DNA of 9,010 bases from JAYSSF01 sp043720715 (GTDB taxonomy: Bacteria; Patescibacteriota; Gracilibacteria; Absconditabacterales; Absconditicoccaceae). The translations under genes and the position numbers were made by a program. Each line of letters begins with the position of its first letter. The first letter of the stretch is position 1. Below, in pieces: positions 1 through 5,894 of the stretch. The notes under the pieces were generated by a model. The model saw only the letters and a list, made by a program, of their open reading frames with translations. It made no database searches and had not been told where the DNA came from. The stretch lies in NCBI GenBank assembly GCA_043720715.1, contig JAYSSF010000018.1, forward strand, positions 1 to 9,010, given 5' to 3'.

Positions 1-11
1 AGCGTTTTCTC

Positions 12-96
12 GAGGAAACACATGACAGCAAACCTTTCACGATATGATGATTACGATGATTTTTGAGAATATCGTGAGGTTTTGCAGTGTTTCCTT
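12..96. repeat. Imperfect long palindrome with an 18-base repeat arm
   Basis: The two arms can pair over most of their length. TCACGATAT (37-45) pairs with ATATCGTGA (69-77), AACC (31-34) with GGTT (78-81), and GGAAACAC (14-21) with GTGTTTCC (87-94), with small bulges and a loop of about 23 bases. The right arm contains AGGTTTTGCAGTGTTTCC (77-94), which recurs inverted at 8913-8930. No T-run follows on either strand, so it does not look like a terminator. With UGA as glycine, positions 1-192 are also open on the plus strand (TAA at 190-192), so the end of an upstream gene is possible but not shown. Confidence 0.6.
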
Positions 97-232
97 AAAA
101 AAACTCGACTAAATTATCCCTTGCATATCGTATCATTATCACTATGATCTAGTCAGATATCGGAATACCCCAATAACAACAAATACCCCTAAGAATTATT
201 TCTGGACACTCGTTGCACTAAATTACCTTCTT

Positions 233-259
233 TTGACACCTTGTTTCGTTGCGTATCAT
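233..259 (+). promoter_or_regulatory. Candidate promoter of the cold-shock gene
   Basis: A perfect TTGACA (233-238) is followed after 15 bases by TATCAT (254-259), giving a leader of about 30 bases before the ATG at 296. A second candidate lies further up: TTGCAT (121-126), 16 bases, TATGAT (143-148). It would give a leader of about 140 bases, as many cold-shock mRNAs have. The stretch 98-232 shows nothing else I can support. Confidence 0.4.
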
Positions 260-295
260 TCGTATCGATCTTTTTATATTTTTTTTCACACACAC

Positions 296-562
296 ATGAC
301 TACAGGTACAGTAAAATTCTACAACGACACTAAAGGTTTCGGATTTATCACACCAGATGATGGATCTACAGACTTATTCGTACATATCACAGGAGTGGTA
401 GGAGTTGATAGTCTTATGGATAACGACAGAGTTAGCTTTGACGTTACACAAGGTAGAGAAGGTAAGATGCAAGCTGTTAACGTTCAATTGTTGACTAACG
501 AAGCTCCTATGGCTGCTGCTCCTAAAGCACCAGCTCATGACGATCTTGATATGGCTGCATAA
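296..562 (+). CDS. Cold-shock domain protein (CspA family)
   Basis: An 88-residue single-stranded nucleic acid binding protein of the CspA type, probably a cytoplasmic RNA chaperone. Residues 1-65 form the cold-shock domain, with RNP1 at 13-18 (KGFGFI) and RNP2 at 27-31 (LFVHI). The usual tryptophan before RNP1 is a tyrosine (Y9). The last 20 or so residues are an extra Ala/Pro-rich tail ending in an acidic DDLDMAA, longer than the roughly 70-residue core family. The start is the ATG at 296; the frame is open back to a TTG at 233, but the added residues do not belong to the domain and that TTG is part of a -35 box. All its glycines use GGN codons and none uses UGA, unlike most genes here, which fits high expression. 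A terminator follows at 583. Confidence 0.93.
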   Translation: MTTGTVKFYNDTKGFGFITPDDGSTDLFVHITGVVGVDSLMDNDRVSFDVTQGREGKMQAVNVQLLTNEAPMAAAPKAPAHDDLDMAA

Positions 563-582
563 TCTGCATATACCAACAATTA

Positions 583-608
583 ATCCCGCTTTATGTGGGA
601 TTTTTTTG
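583..608 (+). terminator. Rho-independent terminator after the cold-shock gene
   Basis: ATCCCGC (583-589) pairs with GTGGGAT (595-601) around a five-base loop, with one G-T pair, followed by a T-run to 607. It lies 21 bases past the stop codon. Confidence 0.88.
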
Positions 609-636
609 ATACAAAAAATCTGACATAACTGTGATA

Positions 637-1011
637 CTAATCAGCTTCTCCCATATTTTTATCCCTCGTATAGTCGGTGGCATTCTTGATCTTCTGGATA
701 CGATTGAGCTGTGTCATATTACTCGCTCTGATACTATCGATGTCAAACTCCTTGGAGATGGTATTACCTAGTATCGTGGTATATTGTCTCATCGCACGAT
801 GATACTCAGAGTCCAAATGTGTACTATCGAACTGGTCAATCCTTGTTTTGAGGATGGTAAATCTATCGATCAATTGCTGATTGGTAGTTTCTTCATCACG
901 AAATAGTCTAAACATATTTTTCGTCATTTTTTCGAGTGCGTTGATACACTTCCGACGATTAAACTTGTCAGCGTGTCTCTCGAGAGGATTAAGTTTGCTC
1001 GTTGATGCCAT
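637..1011 (-). CDS. Unknown 124-residue helical protein
   Basis: I do not recognise this protein. It is highly charged, rich in Lys, Arg, Asp, Glu, Asn and Thr, has no membrane segment or signal peptide, and looks mostly helical. It ends at TAG (637-639). The start is placed at ATG 1009-1011, because the frame upstream runs into the tmRNA terminator and the tmRNA itself. No Shine-Dalgarno site is visible. A -10-like TATGAT (1018-1023) sits only six bases before the ATG, so a leaderless mRNA is possible. It has no UGA codon, so it reads the same under either code. It lies directly downstream of ssrA on the same strand. Confidence 0.65.
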   Translation of the reverse strand: MASTSKLNPLERHADKFNRRKCINALEKMTKNMFRLFRDEETTNQQLIDRFTILKTRIDQFDSTHLDSEYHRAMRQYTTILGNTISKEFDIDSIRASNMTQLNRIQKIKNATDYTRDKNMGEAD

Positions 1012-1047
1012 ACCATCATCATAGTGTTTTGTCTCACTTTTGAAAGT

Positions 1048-1080
1048 AAAAAAAAATCTCAGCCATAATAACTGAGAGTT
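1048..1080 (-). terminator. Rho-independent terminator of ssrA
   Basis: On the minus strand TCTCAG (1072-1077) pairs with CTGAGA (1057-1062) around a nine-base loop, followed by a run of nine T. It begins seven bases after the encoded CCA end of the tmRNA. Confidence 0.88.
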
Positions 1081-1083
1081 TTT

Positions 1084-1455
1084 TGGTGGAGATGATGGGA
1101 GTCGAACCCATGTCCAAATAGTACTCAATCTACCTTTTATGCTCATAGTATCATACTTTAAAACCATTGCTGGACAGCATCGCACATGATACACGCTAGC
1201 TGTTTTGGGGTTTCCTCATTAGCCACGAGGACAGTGGGGCGATATAGTTAATACGCCAACAAGCTCAGACTATATCAGAAAACACTTGCTGGTTATGCTA
1301 GGCGAAAGAAACGTTAGTTTGATACGCGTTGAATCTAGCGAAAAGGTTTGTTTTTGCATTTATTGCAGTTGATGGCGGTGTTTTACGTCAGTATCCATCA
1401 CCGACGGAGCAAAGCGGACCAAGTCATGTCTATCTGTCGAAGCCAGTACATCCCC
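1084..1455 (-). ncRNA. ssrA: Transfer-messenger RNA (tmRNA)
   Basis: A 372-base tmRNA that rescues stalled ribosomes by adding a tag for proteolysis. The 5' end GGGGATG (1449-1455) pairs with CATCTCC near the 3' end. The third pair is G-U, the identity element for alanyl-tRNA synthetase. The T-arm has a TTCGACT loop closed by a stem ending in TGGG/CCCA, the early sequence contains the typical CTGGCTTCGACAG, and the 3' end ACCA is encoded. The tag frame most likely resumes at GCA (1355-1357), after TAAAT, and stops at TAG (1298-1300). It gives AKTNLFARFNAYQTNVSFA, 19 residues. The AKTN start resembles the GKTN start of the Bacillus subtilis tag, but the end is SFA rather than the common LAA. 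The resume codon is inferred. Confidence 0.95.
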
Positions 1456-1504
1456 TGATTAGGTGATATGGTATATCGTATAGGTCAAAGTTATATACGA
1501 ATTC

Positions 1505-1532
1505 ATAATATATATTGTGACAATAAAGTCAA
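1505..1532 (-). promoter_or_regulatory. Promoter of ssrA
   Basis: On the minus strand TTGACT (1527-1532), 16 bases, then TATTAT (1505-1510). Transcription would begin near 1498, giving a precursor with about 40 bases before the mature 5' end, to be removed by RNase P as is usual for tmRNA. Confidence 0.6.
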
Positions 1533-1607
1533 TATTGATATGTTTATCTCCCCTATGACCTATGACATTTGTACCCTCTCGAGTATTCGTTGTTACTAAC
1601 CTATAAC

Positions 1608-2372
1608 CTATTGTGAAAATCCATGATCTCTGACTGAGTATGCAAGTTCTACTCCACCATGAGAGCGGACTACTCCGGCCTCGAGTAGATATACTTCATC
1701 GACAGGAATATAATCCAGGATCGTAAAGTAGTGCGTCACGATAATATATGACACCTGTGGACTATCATAAACAGCAAGCAAACTCGCAACAGCACGAAAA
1801 GCATCCACATCCAGTCAGCTATCTACCTCATCCAGAAGTACATATTTGGGCTGGAGAAGCTTGAGCTGGAGAATCTCAATCTTACGCCTTTCTCAACCAC
1901 TAAATCCTACATTGACATCGCGCCACAAGAACTCTCTATCGATCGCAAGCTCTGCTACCAGTGGCTCAATGATCTTCTTGAAGCTGAGAAATGTCTCCTT
2001 GGTCTCAAATCTCGCATTATAGATGGTACGCAGAAACTCAAACAACTTCACACCTTTGATCTCTGGGATCGTCTGAAATGCCAAGAAAATACCCAGCTTC
2101 GCTCTCTCATGAGGATCCAACTCATTGAGTGAGATTTCTTCATCTCAACTCTCAACTGTGAGCAACAGCGAATCCCTGTGAAGGGACAACTCTCAACTCT
2201 CAACTATATAAGCAGGATGCCCCATCACAGTAAGTAATAGGCTTGACTTACCACTACCATTCTTACCCACGATGCAGTAGTTTTTGCCAAGTTGGAAATT
2301 CATTGACACATTATCAAGGATGGTCTTGTCTGCGATGGAGACAAAGAGGCTATTGATTGAGAGTTGGTTCAT
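1608..2372 (-). CDS. sufC: SufC, ATPase of Fe-S cluster assembly
   Basis: The ABC-type ATPase that works with SufB and SufD to build iron-sulfur clusters in the cytoplasm; SufB and SufD are not in this window. It is 254 residues, close to the usual size. Visible motifs: Walker A GKNGSGKS (36-43), Q-loop Q100 in FLAFQ, signature FSGGE (157-161), Walker B ending in LLDE (179-182), D-loop SGLD (185-188) and H-loop H214 in IVTH. Four in-frame UGA codons (1815, 1893, 2145, 2193) read as Gly; two fall on G160 of the signature and G186 of the D-loop. Under the standard code the gene would break into pieces. Residues 57-77 hold an in-frame repeat not found in ordinary SufC. ATG at 2370-2372, stop TAG at 1608-1610. 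The start is divergent from the small gene at 2539. Confidence 0.95.
2143..2205. repeat. In-frame hairpin element with 15-base direct repeats in sufC
   Basis: TCTCAACTCTCAACT occurs at 2143-2157 and again at 2191-2205. The offset is 48 bases, or 16 codons, so the frame is kept. Between the copies lies AGCGAATCCCTGTGAAGGGA (2167-2186), in which TCCC can pair with GGGA. Each direct repeat encodes the same VESG, with glycine from UGA. The element lies in the variable segment between MGHP and the LDPHERA stretch of SufC, a surface region where extra residues are likely tolerated. It is related to the hairpins at 4129 and 8201. Confidence 0.8.
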
Positions 2373-2419
2373 GATTTAGTCTTTTTGTATATAAAATATT
2401 TATTTCCTAGAAAAATCAC

Positions 2420-2449
2420 TTGACTATATATATATATCTTTCGTAGATT
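2420..2449 (+). promoter_or_regulatory. Candidate promoter of the 2539 gene
   Basis: TTGACT (2420-2425), an 18-base spacer made largely of AT dinucleotides, then TAGATT (2444-2449). The leader would be about 80 bases. The divergent sufC promoter must lie in the same AT-rich stretch (2373-2460), but I could not pick clear boxes for it. Confidence 0.45.
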
Positions 2450-2538
2450 ATATTTATTATTTGTATGTCAAATAATCGCAGGCACTTGAAACTGTAGTAA
2501 ACAAGAAGTAGAATTCACCGTATAAACGCTAAAACAAA

Positions 2539-2733
2539 ATGGCAGGATTACAAGAAAGTAATGATTTTCGAAGAGCTTTACAAGAGGCATGCGAAAAAGA
2601 AGGAGTTGCTTACAATCAAGATGTTCACAGACGTGTCCATGATGAGCTACATAGTAATATGGGAGCATATGATGGAGACTCAGGCGACTTAAGCTATAGT
2701 GAACTTGTGGAACGACTTAGACAATTACTCTAG
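2539..2733 (+). CDS. Unknown 64-residue acidic protein
   Basis: I do not recognise this small protein. It has an excess of acidic residues (Glu, Asp), no membrane segment, and probable helices at residues 6-22 and 52-64 around a Gly/Asp-rich centre (near GAYDGDSGD). It uses GGN for all glycines and has no UGA codon. It starts at ATG 2539, ends at TAG (2731-2733) and is followed after 14 bases by a strong terminator. With a candidate promoter upstream it is a self-contained single-gene unit, which supports its being real. Confidence 0.75.
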   Translation: MAGLQESNDFRRALQEACEKEGVAYNQDVHRRVHDELHSNMGAYDGDSGDLSYSELVERLRQLL

Positions 2734-2747
2734 TGTCAATCTATACT

Positions 2748-2782
2748 ATCAACTGGGATTTTATATCTCAGTTGATTTTTTT
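2748..2782 (+). terminator. Rho-independent terminator of the 2539 gene
   Basis: ATCAACTG (2748-2755) pairs perfectly with CAGTTGAT (2769-2776), followed by T to 2782. The stop codon of the convergent gene (2761-2763) lies in the loop. No T-run follows on the minus strand, so it acts on the plus strand only. Confidence 0.85.
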
Positions 2783-3291
2783 ATATCAATAAAATACATT
2801 CATAACTCATCACTACTAATACGAGATCTATTATAATCTCATTTTCACTGACTATTTATTCGCATTGACCATCAAATTCAGGTACCATGAGTAGATAAAG
2901 TAGTAAAATAAATATCTCAAAAGCCTATATATATTTCTCAAGTTGCGTCTATCACAAAAATATTGGATAATTCCACTTCCCTATATAATCAAATAAACTT
3001 GCTAATATCTCATTTTTCTGTATTTCAGTGACATAAAATATGGTAATCCTTTTGGAATTTCCAGTCACATTCGCATACAATAGAATACTCTCATTTACCT
3101 TTTTCATCTAGTATACCAAACTCTAACACTAACGTACCATATAAATATCGCATATTGACTACTTTTTTATCAAGAAGTTGTGCTTGTAAAATACTAGTTG
3201 CACCATTATGATCTAAATTTATAAGATCAAAATTAATATTTTGATCTCTCATGGAAATAAGTGAAGCTTTTAGTGATTCTGATTGATTCAT
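2761..3291 (-). CDS. Unknown 176-residue protein rich in UGA-coded glycine
   Basis: With UGA as glycine the frame is open from ATG 3289-3291 to TAA 2761-2763; under the standard code it would stop after 66 residues. I do not recognise the family. The sequence looks like a soluble alpha/beta protein, with no long hydrophobic stretch. Of 17 glycines, 11 use UGA, all after residue 66; the earlier ones use GGT. There is no Shine-Dalgarno site. TATAAT (minus strand, 3297-3302) is five bases before the ATG, suggesting a leaderless mRNA. It lies downstream of guanylate kinase after a 70-base gap that holds a repeat. The 3' end is convergent with, and overlaps, the terminator of the 2539 gene. Confidence 0.72.
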
Positions 3292-3316
3292 TATAAATTA
3301 TAATTAAATAATAAAA

Positions 3317-3353
3317 TGGATTGCTTTGTCGTACCTCCTCGCAATGATGAGAA
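3317..3353 (-). repeat. Intergenic copy of a dispersed repeat
   Basis: The reverse complement matches 6349-6385 at 33 of 37 positions; the core is TCATTGCGAGGAGGTACGAC. It lies between gmk and the 2761 gene. Repeats of the CATTGCGAGG...GCAATCC type are known from many bacterial genomes; the resemblance here is from memory. Confidence 0.8.
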
Positions 3354-3361
3354 CTTGGGGA

Positions 3362-3940
3362 TTACTTCTTTGTAACTTCATCAATCAAATTTAAAATATA
3401 ATCATATTGCTCCTCGCGAGCCATACCAAATACATCCACATAGTGATTACATAGGAGTTTGGATTGTTCTCTCTCATAGTTGGTGCTGGCGAGTCTGCGC
3501 TCAATCTCATCACGAGTGGTGCGAGGATCTCTCTCGACGATTCTCCTCACAATCTCATCGTCAGGTATATCCATAAAGATGCTGTAGCAGTATTCTTTGA
3601 CTTCGTATTTTGCTACAATTTGCTCCCAGCCGTAGATCTCGAGATTCTTAATCACATTATATCCAGCTTGCATTGCCTTGTCTACGAGAGATTTTCTCGT
3701 TCCATAGCGATATTTTTGATGTACCCATGCATACTCGATAAAGTCATCCTGCGCAATCAGTGCATCAAATACTTCGTCAGTGACAAAATTATATGTCACA
3801 CCATCCGTCTCTCACAGGCGAATAGGCCTTGTAGTGGTAGTGTTGACGGTCATATAAGAGGTGTGAGTGAGGATCTTCTCCAAAATAGTGCTCTTACCCG
3901 CACCAGATACTCACATCAGAAATATTAGTTTATTGTTCAT
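3362..3940 (-). CDS. gmk: Guanylate kinase
   Basis: Phosphorylates GMP to GDP with ATP, a required step in making guanine nucleotides. It is 192 residues, slightly short for the family. The P-loop is GVSGAGKS (10-17), the GMP-binding stretch is TTRPIRLGETDG, and YAWVHQKYRYGT matches the conserved E-x-x-x-V-x-x-x-Y-YGT region. The RDPRTTRDEIERRLA stretch is the usual lid and helix. Glycines 10 (P-loop) and 43 (RLGET) are encoded by UGA, so the standard code would lose the P-loop and start at an internal GTG. Stop TAA 3362-3364. It starts 13 bases after the O-antigen ligase gene and is probably co-transcribed with it. There is no visible Shine-Dalgarno site. Confidence 0.9.
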
Positions 3941-3953
3941 TATATATTATGAG

Positions 3954-5309
3954 TTATGAATTACTTGTCCTTCTGACTTGTCCTTGTCCTGCAATATATA
4001 CTCCCCAACTCATCCCGATCAGTAGTACCACGGGCCATACGATCATACGATCAACCCAAGTATGGAGGACGATTCCAGAGATTGCTAATCACAATACTCA
4101 GATACTATATGCAATGAGATAATCGGAGTAACGGCGAATCCCCGAGGGGGGGGACTGTTTGTCAGTTTTACCCCCACGAGCTCGTAGCCATACACCTCAT
4201 GCAATCATCCCTCCAAACAAGATCAACCACCCAATAAATCAGAATAACCCATACTCAATTCGCACCTGTAAAAATTGGTTTTCCGTATTATATCCAAGTC
4301 AGAAGTGATGCGATGCTGGCCCTACACTGCCAGGACCTCGTCATAACAACCAGTGATCCTGAATCGCATGGACACTAGTGATGAGTGCATTGATATGTCA
4401 TGTATTAGAAAACTGTCTACCACCACCGAAGATCTGGTGGAATCATAGATAACTAACACCCACAATCACAATAATCGCAGGCAATAAGATCTTATCCACA
4501 AACTTACGAAAAGTAGACTGATAGGTCCAGTATCACAAGATCGCAAGCTGTAATAACCAAGTTCCCCAAGCTGCTCTACTAAATGTGAATACGACGGCCA
4601 TCGCGTACATCAACCACCAAAACCACGTCTCGGAAGCAGGTCTACGCCTTAGTACCATCACGAAGAAGATCGGCCAAAATGCTACTAACCAAAATCCATA
4701 AGTAATTGGACGCTCAAACACAAACTGATTACGCTGAATACCGCTTGTCATCTCCGAATAGTACACTGCTGGAGGTTGCGCAGTCAATGTTCACTCATAT
4801 ATAGTCTTGCTGTATCATAGGTATTTGAGGACTCATGGCTTGATGACAATGGCTGCATATCGTACTACAGACAGCACAAGAATCCGTTTAATAACAGTAA
4901 CGTACCATCTATTAATCTTTTTACTATCTGATACCGACATCATCGTCCCCGAAATATATGCAAGCCAACCTACACCAAACCCAATCAAGTTATACTTGAA
5001 CGCGGCAATATATGAACTCAGGAGATATCATCACCCAGCACTCGTCATCATCGTAATCGCAATTGTAGCAAATAATACAAGTGTAATCATACGAAAGATC
5101 ATGTCTGACCTCCACAATGATACAATATATTTGTGATGTTGCGCTCACAGTCGAGCAGCTCGCCCAACCACGAGGATCTCTTTCCACAATGCAATCACGG
5201 TCAACAATGGACCAGTCAGACCGATACGATACTCCAGCCACGTCAATGCGACAAAATGGATCAGTAATCAGATTAGAAGTGTACGGATAATAGTACGAGC
5301 AATATTCAT
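3954..5309 (-). CDS. O-antigen ligase/polymerase-like membrane protein
   Basis: A 451-residue multi-pass inner-membrane protein with about ten to twelve hydrophobic segments, matching the Wzy_C / O-antigen ligase (WaaL) superfamily, which joins or polymerises lipid-linked glycans on the outer face of the membrane. The diagnostic region is a large loop with GRGPGSVG (near residue 325) followed by TENQFLQVRIEYGLFGFIG (near 345), the usual G-x-GPG and EN-x-x-L-x-x-x-x-E-x-G-x-x-G pattern. Many glycines are UGA, for example at 4533, 4791, 4815, 4833, 5028, 5031, 5145 and 5268. The start is ATG 5307-5309, 15 bases after the sigma factor stop; stop TAA 3954-3956. A GC-rich hairpin with a run of eight C on the coding strand interrupts a hydrophilic loop (near residue 388). 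The exact substrate cannot be told; ligase and polymerase look alike at this level. Confidence 0.85.
4129..4157. repeat. GC-rich hairpin element with G8 tract in the ligase gene
   Basis: Begins AACGGCGAATCCCC (4130-4143) and continues with GA, a run of eight G (4146-4153) and ACTG. CCCC can pair with GGGG. It resembles the sufC element (AACAGCGAATCCC...GGGAC) and the one at 8201 (AACAGCGAGTACCC). In the protein it encodes QSPPSGIRR in a polar loop between membrane segments, and the frame is intact. Confidence 0.65.
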
Positions 5310-5324
5310 AAGAGCAATTAATAA

Positions 5325-5894
5325 TTAATGGGAAGAACTGAGTGTTGCTTGAATTTGTTTGAGTCATCTAGAGCATTTTTGTCTCACATTTGCTTCTGCA
5401 AGACTGGTGATACGAGCGATCTCAGGATATGATTTATGTTCGATATACTTGAGATGAATAATCTCTTGGCTGACCGAGTCTAGTTGTGACATTGCTACCT
5501 TGATCTGCTCGTACTTGAAGCTATGATCGAGGACTTCGAGCTGATCTGGATCAGTATCATCTTCGGGATCTCATGATCGAGTCTGGAGTTGTTCGTCGTT
5601 TCCATAGCGTTCTTTACGCTTCTTAAAGTAGTCCTTACACGAATTTTTGAACATCGTCCACAGGAACGCTTGCAAGTTATAGTCGGACTTGAGCGTTGGT
5701 AACAAATTCCACAGCTTGACATAAAAATCACCTATCAAATCATCAATCTCGCTCTCATCCAAAAAGTAGTATGTTGCACAATAACGAAAAAACTGATCAG
5801 CTGTCTCATTATACAACTTCTCAAAAGTAGCAGGATCTTGCTGACGTAATAGTTCTACGAGTTCTTGTGTATAAAATGCCATCAAATGTATCAT
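5325..5894 (-). CDS. ECF-type RNA polymerase sigma factor
   Basis: A 189-residue sigma-70 family protein with only regions 2 and 4, as in extracytoplasmic-function sigma factors. Region 2 spans about residues 22-92, including DESEIDDLIGDFYVKLWN (core binding) and LKSDYNLQAFLWTMFKNSCKDYFKKRKE (-10 recognition). Region 4 spans about 132-184, with LDSVSQEIIHLKYIEHKSYPEIA and the helix-turn-helix EIARITSLAEANVRQKCSRGL. UGA encodes G108 in the linker and G177 in SRGL; under the standard code region 4 would be lost. ATG 5892-5894 follows the TAG of the upstream gene with no gap, which suggests coupled translation; an internal ATG at 5880-5882 is an alternative. It lies just upstream of the O-antigen ligase gene. 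No anti-sigma factor is recognisable, although the upstream unknown gene holds the place where one might be expected. Confidence 0.9.

Noticed and set aside
12..96. Terminator of an upstream gene
   Set aside because: No T-run follows the hairpin on either strand.
1..192. End of a protein gene on the plus strand
   Set aside because: The frame is open with UGA as glycine, but 64 codons with only two stop codons is weak evidence, and the stretch contains a palindrome. Kept only as a note.
1012..1194. N-terminal extension of the 637 gene
   Set aside because: This open stretch is the tmRNA terminator and the 3' part of the tmRNA read as protein.
1608..2120. sufC as a pseudogene broken into two or three pieces
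   Set aside because: The breaks are all TGA at conserved glycines; with UGA as glycine the gene is whole and all ATPase motifs are in place.
2143..2205. CRISPR array
   Set aside because: There are only two 15-base repeats, in a coding frame, with one spacer-sized gap and no further units.
3464..3928. Plus-strand open frame of 154 codons
   Set aside because: It lies opposite guanylate kinase, whose motifs are clear.
4807..5136. Plus-strand open frame, and a minus-strand frame at 4990-5367
   Set aside because: Both overlap the O-antigen ligase gene and the sigma gene end in other frames; their sequences look like translated noise.
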